The notes beneath the pieces were generated by a model, which searched no databases, had not been told where the DNA came from, and worked only from the letters and a program-made list of their open reading frames with translations. A program made the position numbers and the translations under genes. From contig BCIA01000006.1 of the NCBI GenBank assembly GCA_001599815.1, forward strand, positions 3,350,961 to 3,414,960: 64,000 nucleotides of DNA, given 5' to 3'. This stretch comes from Furcasterigmium furcatum (Eukaryota > Ascomycota > Sordariomycetes > Glomerellales > Plectosphaerellaceae). Positions 32,330 through 43,343 of the stretch are shown here, one piece after another; position 1 is the first letter of the stretch; the number at the start of each line of letters is the position of its first letter.

Positions 32330-34055
32330 ATGCGTGCAAGGAGACCGAGGTTCTACAACCTGAGGCGGACGGTAAGTCTCAATTGCTGGCCCCCCTATCC
32401 CGTCCACCATTAGGATTGGCTGACACGGCGTGGACAGAGAGTTCGCCAGTCCTGGAACAAGTACAACTTGTACAATCTTGCCACCCTTTGGCAAAGGAAC
32501 ACCATCAATAAGACCTTCTTCCAGCAGAAATGGATAGCGAAATCACAAACTCGCGCCTACCACGGCCCCCATATCCGCGAGCGTGACTGGGCGCGCATGT
32601 TCTCTCGCCGCGCCCTGTCCACCGTCGATCTCGACCCGAGCTACCTCGCCACCTACGACGGCACAGAGCAGTCTTCCGGCCGCGGCTCCGGCAAGCAGAT
32701 TGACCCCAAGAACCGCGGCGCCGAAGTCAATGCCGCCAATTACTCCTGGAGCGAAGGCCAGCGCCGAAGAGCCTATGCCGACAGATTCCAACTCCCTCCG
32801 GAGCAACTGAGGCTTCAGCTCCAGGAAGTTTTCAACCAGCCTGTCCGCCAGATGACGCCCTACATGCAGATGACTTTCGCCCCTCTCGAGAGGAGGTTGG
32901 ACACTGCCATCTTCCGGGCCATGTTCGCCAGCAGCACCCTGCAAGCCCGCCAGTTCTGTGTCCACGGCGCTGTGACCGTCAACGGCAAGAAGGTACGCCA
33001 TACATACGCCTATCCGATGTGCTCTCGCCAACACAGCTGCACCCGAACCCATGCTAACGCGAGCCCTGCAGATGCGGTACCCCGCCTACCAGTTGAACCC
33101 CGGCGACCTGTTCCAGGTCGACCCCGAGCGCGTGCTCTTCGCCGCCGGCCAGCCCAAGAACCCCAAGGAAGTTGCCCGCATCGCCAAGCGCCTCGAGGAG
33201 CAGGAGCAGCGCGCCGCCGCTCGCGAGGCTGATGTCCAGGCCCTCCGCGACGCCAAGCTCAAGAAGCTCGACGCGAAGCTGCAGTCCGCTGGCGGCGAGA
33301 CGCCCCAGGATGCTGCCGCCGCCGAAACAGCGGTTGAAGGTGAGGCGGAGGTCGCTACACAGGACGCCGCAGCCGACTCCCACCTCGGCGAGGACGGTGA
33401 GCCAATGACCGAGGAGGAGCGCCAGGCCTCCTACAAGAGCGAGCTCAAGCGCCTCGTCCTCCGCGCCAAGTCCATCCTTAAGGACAAGGACGACATGAGC
33501 GCCCGCCAGAAGCAGCGTGTCCGCCTCTTCCTCGCCGAGGCAAAGCGCGCTGTCTCCCGCGCCGGCCAGGCCTCCGGCGAGCCCGTCGACGCCGAGGAGG
33601 CTGACCTCTCTCGCGAGGCCGTGATGGGCCGTCTCGCCGATGTCCTCAAGGGCATGTCCCTCGACCAGTCCGCCACAGACGACGCTGCCGCCTCAGAATC
33701 CGCGTCCTCCGCAGCAGACGAAGCCGCGACAACAACAGACGCCTCCCCCAAGGCATCGGTCGCCGAGATCCGCGCCTCCCTCTCCAGCGAGGAGCAGAAG
33801 GCCCTCGAGGCCCTCCTCCGGGAAGACGCAGAGAACCCCTACGACGAGTCGAAGCCCTACCTGACCCCCTGGCGGCCCCGTGACTTCCTCTCCCCCTTCG
33901 CCTTCATCCCTCGCTATCTCGAGGTCAACCAGAACATCTGCGCTGCCATCTACCTCCGCCACCCCGTCGCCCGCCGTGGCTATGCAGAGGTCCCCACCCC
34001 CTTCTCCCACCACGTCAATCAGCTCGCCTTCAACTGGTACTTGCGGAGGCGGTGA
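32330..34055 (+). CDS. NAM9: Mitochondrial small-subunit ribosomal protein uS4m
   Basis: Mitochondrial homologue of bacterial ribosomal protein S4, an early binder in small-subunit assembly. Exons 32330-32371, 32438-32992 and 33072-34055 give 526 residues. A basic start (MRARRPRFYNLRRT) and KYNLYNLATLWQ resemble the family N-terminus. The S4 RNA-binding domain is at LERRLDTAIFRAMFASSTLQARQFCVHGAVTVNGKK and continues across intron 2 into MRYPAYQLNPGDLFQV. A long Ala/Glu/Ser-rich charged insertion of roughly 220 residues separates this from the conserved C-terminal block (PWRPRDFLSPFAFIPRYLEVNQNICAAIYLRHPVAR). Exon 1 encodes only 14 residues. The insertion accounts for the large size. Confidence 0.93.
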
Positions 34056-35022
34056 GCATGCTGTCGGTGTATTTGTGCGTTGGATGTGTACCTTGGTTGC
34101 TGTCAGGCAGCAAGCCTGGCATGTAGCATAGAGGAGATAAAGGAACCGGAGTCGAGCTCCCTGTATAACAGCACGCGGAAGAGGTCGAACAACAAAAGTA
34201 CTCGGCATATATGGCACTCAGCAGAGGACATGTAAAAGAGTAGAGAAGCTACCCTCACGTAGTTTAAGTGTATCATACCTTGTTTATTCTACGCGCCGTT
34301 GAACCAATTGCTGCACACGTCCACACCCACCAGCGTCACTCCGCAAGACGTAGAGAAACCCATCCTTTTCAATTCACACAGAAGAAGTAGCTAAAGAAGG
34401 TACAACAACAGTAAGGGCAAATCAAGGCGTTAAGAAACTTGCTGTCCCAGCTCAGGCGCGACACCGACATGGGGCAACCAAGGTGTCCCGTATGTACCAC
34501 CCTGTCGCGGTAGTGTGCGTGGCCTCCAGGCACGCCACCAACCCTGACCTGGGCATGAAGACACGACCGATTGCCATCTCAGCACCGTCCGTCCGTTGGT
34601 AGTCTCCAAATTCGCCTCCTCCGAAGCCATGTGCCACGGCAAAAGTCGGAAAAGGCAACGATGCCGGTAAACGTGTTCCAAGAACTCCCGGCCGTCAGGA
34701 TCGTGACCTCGCAGAAGTCCCAGATCCGCAAATTTTGGTATATCGTCTTTTCCGCCCCCCGATCTGCGTCTTCTCCCTCCGCATGACCATCGAATCAAGA
34801 CTTTTTCGATAAAAAGGGGCGCCCGTCTGCAATTAAGTGTGTCTTATCGGCTTTGCATTAAAAGAAGTCGGGAAGAAAAAGGCGGAGGCTTTAAGAAAGG
34901 ACAAGAATGAAATCGACAAAGAGGCGCGTTGAGCGTGTGTTGTATGGGCATCATGGGGTACTCAAACAAGTCGTGGAGAAAGGGGAAGCCTCGCGAGAGA
35001 GCGCTCGAGGGGGGCGAGCGGA
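34056..35022. other. Intergenic between convergent NAM9 and septin genes
   Basis: About 970 bp between convergent 3' ends. It is partly AT-rich (34130-34450 and 34780-34900), as expected for two 3' UTRs. No gene was recognised. Confidence 0.5.
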
Positions 35023-36959
35023 TTACCGGAGCGAGAATCCTCCCCTCTTCTTGGTCTCCTTTCCGTCTATCGGCCGGCCGCTCTCGATCCTGTTCTTCTT
35101 CTCCTCGAGTTCCATCCGCTGGCGCTCGAGCTGCTCCTTCATCTCCCTGTGGCGGGCGTAAAGCTCCTCCTCAGACTGCTTCAGCTTGCTCTCCTTCTCG
35201 CTGACCTTTTGCTGGAAGACCATCTTCATCTCGGCCTCCATCTTCGCGAGCTTCTGCTCGTGCAGGGCGCGCTCCTCCTCCTGCTTGACGGCAGGGTTGA
35301 CCTCCTTGAAGACGCTGGGGTCCTGGGACACGCCCATGGCGATGAGCTTGTCGGTACGGTAGTTCTCGTACAGGGTGTTGTTGGTGTGCTCCTTGAGCTC
35401 CTCCATGTGGGTGCGGATGAGCATCTGGCGGAGCTTGACAAAGTCGCAGTGCTCCTCGTTGTCGACCTCAATAATACCCCAGGGGTAAGCACGGCCCCTA
35501 ACCTTGCGGCCATCGGGAGCAGTGACCTCGGAGTTGGCGCCAACGACGGCGAAGGGGACCTTGGACATGATCTCGTTGTTCTCGGCAATGGTCTCCTCGT
35601 CATCAAGCTCGTAACGGGGACCCTCGAAAATCTGGATGCCGTGGTACTTGATATCGGCAAGAATCTACAACCGTGTTAGAATGGCCACAATGGTGTGTGA
35701 TGGGCGGCTGGGCATACCCTGGACTTGAAGCTGGCAATCTCCTCGTCGGTGAGAGTGTCCGACTTGGCGATGACGGGGATCAGGTTGACCTTGGTGTGCA
35801 GGCGGCGCATGACCTCGATGTCGAGAGGCTTCAGAGAGTGGCCGGTAGGCTGGATGAAGAAAACGCAGGCATGGATGCGGTTGTCGACGATGTTCATGCG
35901 GTTGACCTTGTTCTCGGCGTCGAGGTAGGCGTCGTAGCGCTGCTCAATGTTGTCGACAATGGGGCGCCACGACTCGTCGTTGTTGACGAAGTCACCGAAG
36001 CCGGGAGTGTCGACGACGGTCAGACGGAGACGAACGCCAGCCTCCTCGATGTCGGCGCTGATGGACTGGATGGAAACGGTCTTGGGCTGGATATCGAGGC
36101 TGGGACCCTTGCGCTCCTTGGGGGGGTACAGAGAGGTGTTGAAGAGGGTGTTGACGAGGGTCGACTTGCCGAGGCCAGACTCACCAACGACCATAACATT
36201 GAAGTTGAAGCCCTTGCGGACAGACTTGCGGTGCCACTGGTTGGGCAGGTTGGCGAAACCAACGTAGCCCGTCAGCTTGCGGCGAACGATGTTGCGAAGG
36301 TCATTCTGAGACTGAGCGCCGGAAGGGGTGGCAGGAGCAGCGGCTGGAAGAAAGTCAGAGCCAAGAACCGAGGAAGACGACGTCGCTGAACCACGTACAA
36401 GGAGGGGCAGGGGAAGCCGCCGATTGAGGAGGGGGCGAGCCCGCAGGAGAAGGAACACCGGAAGCTGTGATATACAGGTCAGCTCAAGATCAACCAACAT
36501 CAATTGTCAGCATCATGTGTAGGAAGGCAAGAGGAGCTCCTAACGGTTGAGAGGTTGCATATGGCCCGGCGGACGGACGGCACCCGGCTTCGAGTTGCCC
36601 TGGACCATTGCGAGCTGCTCACTCGGGGACGATGGCCGTTTCTTCTTCCTCGTGGTCTGGTTGACGACTGCGTCCACGGTGTCGCTGTAGAACTCCTGAG
36701 CGGTGGCCGCATTGCACAGGCCGATGGTTGGGGCGGGGTCCACGTCCAGCATGCTCCGGTAGTGACGAACTGCCGCCGCGACCGACGGGGTCTGGCAGCG
36801 GCGGACGTTCTCCTTGTTGAACGTGAGGCTGCTGGACCTCGGAGATGCCGCTGGCGGGGATGACATGGGCCGAGGGGTGTCGCTCGAGGACTCGAGGGCG
36901 AGCTCCATGTGGATGCTCTTGGCCCGAGCCTTGACCATTCTGAATGCCTGGATACCCAT
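35023..36959 (-). CDS. Septin, Cdc3/AspB type
   Basis: GTP-binding cytoskeletal protein that assembles into septin rods at septa, tips and appressoria. Exons 36959-36545, 36464-36399, 36343-35718 and 35664-35023 give 582 residues. P-loop GESGLGKST is at about 214, switch DTPGFGD, AKSD specificity motif, a septin unique element near the C-terminal half of the GTPase domain, then a long coiled coil (LHEQKLAKMEAEMKMVFQQK to REMKEQLERQRMELEEKK). The region before the P-loop (LTGYVGFANLPNQWHRKSV) is the AspB/Cdc3 signature. The ATG at 36959 follows an in-frame stop by 9 nt and is the first in the frame. A start at 36608 would give 465 residues, closer to the usual size. The N-terminal 117 residues are thus uncertain. 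Confidence 0.92.
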
Positions 36960-39160
36960 TGGAGCCGGTTAAGCAAATGTGGTGATGGTTGTTGTTTTTT
37001 GGTTGTTTTCAGTGTCGTTTGCCTCTTCCTGAAAGAAGGGGGATCTGTGGTCTACCAATAAAGGACCAAAAAGCAGCACCCAAGAAACGGTAAATGGGGG
37101 GGAACGCGATGCCGACGGCGAAGAAACGAGGGACCGGATTGTTGATGATGCCGAGAGAAGATCGAGAGTCCGGGTCCAGGAGGCGGCGAGATGTGATGGC
37201 TCATGGCGGGTCGAACACGACAACCCGTCGGTCTTGCCCAAGCCAGAGCCAGGAGGATCCTCTTGCCTTCCATTGCGTCTTGGATCGTTGTGATCGGGAG
37301 GTGGGAGGATTGAGCTTACCCATTGCGAAAAGCTGGTCGGAAATCGACGGTCACGTAGGGGGTAGTCGAGGGTATGCGGTAGGATCTAGGGAGGCGAAAC
37401 AATGTCAGTTGCTGTTGGATGCAGGAAGCTTGGGCACCGAGAAAGGGGAGCTGCCAGGGCGAGCCTCCGACGCGCTTCAACGGGACAGGATCGGGTCCCT
37501 CGAGGCCAGAAGGTATCAGGTCGGTCGCAATGGCTCGCCCTGGGGGCTGGCCTCGATCACGGCTGCTGGGGGCAAATGTTGGGAGCAACACGCACCGGAC
37601 AACGAAGAAGTCGCGTGTCAGGAACGTCGCAAAAGGGGTCCCGAGAAAGTCGAAGAAAAGGGGGCGAGGAGACGACGATTGGCGAACCTCGAAGACGGAG
37701 AAAGAAATACTGGCAAAGGAGCAGCAGTATTGATGATGAGGTAGGTCGAAATCCTCGGTGGTTGGAGGTCTCGATGGACGAACGAACGTACGTTGGGGAT
37801 GGAGAAATAGTAGCAAGAAGGGGGAAGGGGAAATTTAGGTGAGGTCAGGCCAAATCTAACCCAGAGGCAAGCAGGACCTGAGGTTGGGGGTGGGTGGGAA
37901 AGTTTTGGGCTGTGCGACCCCCGTTTCATCGTCCCCGTCACTCTTTCCGCGGCCGCGACTGGTGCTTGCCCGCCCTACTACCGTGACTGCTCCTGCCCCC
38001 TTCTGCCGTTCTCCTGCTTTGCCTGGCCATCGGATGCTCATGAGGTGGCCCGTGTGGCCGTTGCTTTCCACCAGCAATAGGGGCTTAATTAGACGCTAGA
38101 CCCTCTGGGACCTAGCGTGGAGGGTGCCGGGCTCGAGACAGGGGTGCGATTCTCGGGGATGTTCCAGGGGACAGCGACTGATTGGCCGGGCCCTGGAAGA
38201 TGCAATGAGAAAAAAATCCACTGACAGGCTGGCAACGTCCAGGGCACGGATGGGGAGGGAGCTCTATCGAGGTACCGCACCAGCTGCAGCTCTATGGCGA
38301 GAAACATCCAAGCCTCTCAGCTGCTAACAAATACCCCTGAACACGAAGTTCCGGGAGATAGGACCTGAACCCTTCCATTTGCAGCATGTACATAGCTGTC
38401 CGGGGAACTTGATATCACGCGTCGTGAGCCGGTCATTCTCAACCAGTCGTGCCGCCTGCCGTATCCCACGCAGGATTCTTCGGCGTGGCGTGCCCGGATC
38501 ACCAGGGAAGCGATGCTGCGACGATGGCAGACGGTGACAGAGTCCTGTCAACAACGTTCAGTGTTTCCATCCGATCTTGGTGATACCGAAACGGCCGAAA
38601 AGGGGCAGGCTGAGAGTCCAGCAAGGACTGTGCGCAGGAAACAGAATCAGTCACTGCGATTGTTTCAGTGAGGCGCTGCTCTCAATTCTGCAGTTCGGGG
38701 CAGATCAAGACATCCTCGACTCGAAAAGATACGGATCATGGGATCATGATTTCTTTTCCCATCACAAAAGAAAAAGGGGTCGATGTTGCCAGACGGCATT
38801 CCCCAATCTGGCACCGTCCCAGCTCCCTGCTCCCTGTGGAGCACAGACCCGGCCGTTTATGACGGATCCTTCCATCTCTCGAACTACAACCGCAATGATG
38901 CTGTGGTCGAAGACTTTCGTCGAGAATCGTCAACACCTTTTGGAGCAAGCCATATGGATCGACCGTTGCTCTGTGGCAGCCGTTCACTGCAATAGTCACC
39001 TGACTAAACACACTGACACCTGCGGTGACCCGAATATCTCAACTCAGACCAACACAGGATGGTATCTCGCATCAAGTGCGACGACGATAACAAGCAAAGA
39101 ATTAAGAAAGCCCGAGAGCAGCTATGGCATGCCATGAGGAGGATAAGAGTGACCAGGGGC
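36960..39160. other. Long septin upstream region and FMO 3' flank
   Basis: About 2.2 kb without a supported gene. Between about 36960 and 37850 the minus strand is rich in pyrimidines and Ser/Pro-type triplets, which looks like a long 5' leader and promoter of the septin gene; short minus-strand upstream frames (for example 37316-37816) lie in it. The remainder (38100-39160) shows no coherent frame. Confidence 0.5.
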
Positions 39161-41035
39161 TCACAACACCTCACTCTCCTTCCTCTTATTCTTGGGAAAC
39201 GCCCTGTTCCTCTCCTCGTTCACCCGAATAATGGCCTCTCTCGCACCCGCCCATGCGCTCCTCTTGCCAGTCTCGAAAAGCCGATACATGTGAGGCGAGT
39301 ACACGCCCCAAGCGACGAGGTTGTACAGCTTCCGATCCCGCAGCCAGAACCAGAACCCCTTCCAGCCCCAGCCCATGTGCTCATACATGCCCGTTCCAGC
39401 CGTCTTGTGCAGGAACTTCATCCAGGGACACATCTGCCCCTTGCCAAGATACGTCGCGGGGAACATGAGCATCTGTCCCGTGAGCCATGCCTGATAGGAG
39501 GCGACCTGCTCCTTCATCTTGGCCACGCTGGGCAGCGTCGAGTTGCCCGCCCAGACCTGCGCGATGGCCATGGACTGCAGCTCCCTGTAGGAGGCGGCCG
39601 ACTCGTTGATGATGCCGTAGTTGGTGCACGCCAGTGAGTCGGCGTAGTCGGTAGCGAACACCATCTGGTACAGGTCGGGGAATGGCGGCAGCGAAGGGTC
39701 CGTCTGCGTCATGGCCAAGTCCGGCAACAGGCTGAAATCCGCGCGGTAGCCGGTGCAGGCGATGATGACATCGACGTCCTCGATGACTTGACCATTGTCA
39801 AGCTCGACGGCCTTGGGGCCCACGACGCGCTTGATTCCGCGCACGGAAGCTACCTTACCCTCACGGACAAGAGGGATCAGATGGTCGCTGCAGATGATGG
39901 TCGTGACATCGTCGCCTACTTCCACGAGACCCCATTCCGGCTCTGCTTCGTCTTCCTTGACGTCGCCAAACTCTTGATCCGAGCCACGCTCAAGGAAGCC
40001 ATCTGCGATGATCTGAAAGATACCGGGTGCGTGATGCTCCGTCCAGATCCCCATGCGCGAGACCTTCCAGGAGATGAAGCTGTCCAACGGGCCATCCTTG
40101 TTGGCCCTGGGAAGGATCTTGGCACCACGGCGATGAGCCAGGTACACTTTGGACGCGAATTCGGTCAGTTCCTAAGAAACACAGTCAGCCCTGGCTTGAT
40201 TACCGACGATCTGCTTGAGGGGAACACACTGCGGCAGTGTCACTTGCTGAGTTGCCCATCCCTAGGACAACCACGGTCTTGTCCTTGTAATCTGCAGGAC
40301 TGACGAGCGTTAGACTTTCACACGTATTGACACGGTTTGTTCTGCTGGAAAATACCTTTTGTACGCCTGGCCGTGCAGGAACTGGCCCTCAAATATGTCC
40401 AGGTCTTCGATCCGAGGTGGTTTGGCGATGGTCTCCGACCCGGACGAGAAGACGACCTTGTCGAACGGTCGTGGATTCTCCTCGCCCTCGATGTAGATCA
40501 ACCACTTGGATTTTCCTTCATCGCGTCGTATGACCTCGACCGTGGTGTTGAATTCGATGTGGTCATACAGCTTGAAGTTTTGGGCATACTGCCGGTAGTA
40601 CTCCGACCACTCCTTCGAAGAAACATGGACGGGCATGTCTATAGAGGTCAGTTAGCGGAGAACTGAGGACTCGGGCGCGAAGGAAACCTACCATCTGGAA
40701 ATGGAAAATCCGACATGGGTGACTGGAATTGTTAGCAGCTGCTCTAGCAGTGTCTTCGGACGGCCGCGGTGCTCACGATATACTTGCTCAGCTGCGATCG
40801 AGTCAAGTGGGTGGCAGATGTGACCGTGGGGTCGGCGTCGAATGTAAAAATGCCGCCGACCTCGGATCGTCTCTCAAAGACCGTGACGTGGAAGCCGACT
40901 TCGCGCAGTTCCTTGAGCGATGAGAGGCCTGCCGGGCCTGTTTACTCGGGTGTCAGTCGTCTGATAGTGGACTTTACGTGCCTGCGAATGCCTACCAGCA
41001 CCAATTACCGCGATGGTAATGTCAGAGCGGTCCAT
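39161..41035 (-). CDS. Flavin-containing monooxygenase (class B)
   Basis: FAD/NADPH-dependent monooxygenase of the FMO type (N- or S-oxygenation). Exons 41035-40996, 40937-40777, 40722-40692, 40638-40356, 40299-40230 and 40171-39161 give 531 residues. FAD loop is VIGAGPAGL (Gly 12, 14, 17). The FMO identifying motif F-x-G-x3-H-x3-(Y/F) appears as FEGQFLHGQAY at 160-170. NADPH loop is VVVLGMGNSASD at about 181-192, and the late ATGY-type motif is IIACTGYRADF. The exon 5 acceptor must be GTCAG to keep SPADYKDKTVVVLG in frame. The C-terminus is Trp/Tyr-rich (GWGWKGFWFWL), suggesting membrane association. Native substrate unknown; no partner genes of a pathway are adjacent. Confidence 0.93.
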
Positions 41036-42024
41036 CGCCTTTGATACCAACGGCTTCTTGAGTTCTGGTTCGGCGTAGAATCGCTGATGGCGTGGCGATT
41101 CGAGAGGTGCCCAACACGCTGGAGCTGCAAGTCGGCGGGACATGCTTCAAGACGGGGGTGATGGAGATCAACCACAATTTGTAGGACGGACAAGAAGAAG
41201 TTGCAGGAGCAGATTGATGAAAGGGCTGCGCATACATATATTTTGGGGGTATCGGTTTCGTTTTGTCCATTTGCGACGTATCATGGCGCCCGGGCTCGCA
41301 TCTCGCAGTCCTCGGTTCGAGAACAATGCAGTCGGCACACCAAGAACAATATCAGCAGCCATCCCTTGGGACCTGCCCCCCGGGGTGGGGAGATTGAGCG
41401 AGGCTGATGAAAAGAGACGAAAGATCTCATAAGTGTCAGTTGCCTCGAAAAATTCAGCGGTATCAGATGAACACATTGCGAGGAGACGTCCAACGTCCAA
41501 TTCATCACTCATGGTTGATGAAAAGATGAGGGGACCACGAATCAGATGATACTGTGGATGGATGAAGCTTCTTGTGGCTTCAGTACTGAATAGATTGATT
41601 TCACCTCGACCTTGGACCCAAATCTTAGAACATCACCCTCTCGAGTGTTTGAGGTGATTGCTTGGTAAGGTACTGCTCAGCCCGTGGTGGATTGGTTGGC
41701 GAGAGACCTCTGCCTCAATGAGTGCTGGCGGCCCAAAACGGCAAGATATGGATGACTAAGCTTAAGTTTGAATTCCTTCCCCGAATTTGGACTAGCGTGG
41801 TTGTCGTTCTACTGTGGAACTCGGGCACTGCTCCGCCCAAGCCCGGCCACGGTTTAGTTGAATGTGACGATGCGAATGTGCACGTTATGCACAACGGATG
41901 TAGAAACGGTCTTCTCCAAAACGGCATGCCTCATTGACACTCGCCATGGATTCATCACCTACGCTGTCAATATCTCTTCCTAAATCCCCCGGCCGCATCT
42001 GTAAACCGAGTCGAAATCCCCGTC
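41036..42024. other. Intergenic between divergent FMO and unknown gene
   Basis: About 990 bp between divergent starts. It is AT-richer around 41520-41760. Short frames on both strands lack domain character. No RNA gene or repeat was recognised. Confidence 0.5.
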
Positions 42025-42958
42025 ATGGCCTTCGATCGTGACACCACCGTCCAATGTCTGAAGCGGCACTACGACCTCCTCGTCCGCCTGGCTTACCTCC
42101 CCCCCGACGTGGTCCAAAACCCGCCGCCCGAGGGCTGGAGCGATGACCAGTTGGCCGTCGACATCCTCCGAGCCCTGGGCCGCTCGGAGACGGTCATCGA
42201 TCTGTTGCGCCATCTGCCTTATCTCCGGCGGGATGTCCACGATGAGAGGTGGGAGGTCTATCCCGAGACGCGCTCCATCTCGTACCTGACCGGCGTCGAT
42301 CTGCTCCGTGGGGTGACGGTCGAGTCGTGTAGTAAGGGGCTAGGCCACCTTCAACTGATGCCTTCTCTGGAGGACTGTCCGGATGGCTTCATATCGTTGA
42401 CATACGGCAGGGAGGCGACGTGTTGGGTGCTTGATACGGACGGGGGCAAGTTGAACACCTCCCCGAAGTCTGGCACCTTTCTAACGCGTCCGCGAACAGG
42501 CTTGATTTTCCCTGTGGGGTGTTACGTCCTGGATGATACGGCGCCGGAGAGTCAGTTCTGGCGGCGCGGCGGGGGAAGAGGGCGTAACATCGAGGAGTAC
42601 TTTGACGAGGTCTACCGTGACATTGAGACTCTCGAGCTTGTTCCGGTGCCGGTTTGGGCAGGGCCGCGGATCATAAGCGGGCAGTATCACGAAGGAGAGG
42701 TGAGTGAATCGTCTCTGCTACGCGGGTGGCAATGTCAATGAGCTGGTCATTGATGCTCTTCTCGTACAGCTTGTCAGGCGTCTTTACTTGGAGCACGGGT
42801 GGCCTGATGCCTTTCGAAAGGAAGAGTATCTTCGGGCCGCACAGGGTCAAGGTGTACAAGATGACTACCATTGGCTCGCTGGACGTTCGGGGGTTGGGGC
42901 TGCTCAGATATTGCTCGAGCTAAAAGCAGCGAAGTCCCGGGACGGAGGCAGTACCTGA
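42025..42958 (+). CDS. Unknown fungal protein, 287 residues
   Basis: Exons 42025-42699 and 42770-42958 (70-nt intron, GTGAGT donor) give 287 residues. I do not recognise a named domain. The N-terminus is helical (VQCLKRHYDLLVRLAYLPPDVV), followed by an Asp/Leu-rich block (DDQLAVDILRALGRSETVIDLLRHLPYL), a central region of alternating Gly/Thr/Pro, and a C-terminus with YLEHGWPDAFRKEEYLRAAQ that reads like a conserved end in knr4/SMI1-like or related unknown fungal proteins. Removal of the intron is needed; without it a stop follows 13 codons after GEV. No signal peptide or TM is visible. Probably soluble. Confidence 0.75.
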
Positions 42959-43343
42959 GATATTAGGTGCCGGACATTCCCGCTATATTCCCCGCTAAAC
43001 TTCTCCGGGAGCAGGCGCAGCCCCACATTACCATCCCTGTCCCTAGCTTGGTGAGCGCTCTCTCAATGATGTCAACTGTTCGCGAGATCATGAGCTGGGC
43101 CGCGATTTCTTCTCCTAGCCCGAGGCAGAAAGCCCAATTCCCTCACCGGAGCTCCAGGGCCACCAAACCTGTTCCCCTGGATATCTCACTCTCTTCAGCG
43201 GGGTCAACACCACCATCACCAGCCACTGCACCACCCTGAGTGCGACTCGCCGCGGTGATCACCAACAGAGCAACCTTGGCACACCATCGAGCCGTCATGC
43301 TCAGTGCTGATCATCCGGACCATTACCACCCAGGACTCGCAGC
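42959..43343. other. Upstream region of cPLA2-like gene
   Basis: A 385-bp gap between two + strand genes. It contains a short Pro/Ser-rich open frame (42967-43239) that has no family character and is more likely a leader. Nothing else was recognised. Confidence 0.45.

Noticed and set aside
19042..41035. A secondary-metabolite gene cluster (ABC, MFS, FMO, UGT in the window)
   Set aside because: No PKS, NRPS, terpene, DMATS or RiPP core and the candidate genes are separated by housekeeping genes such as LHP1, NAM9 and the septin.
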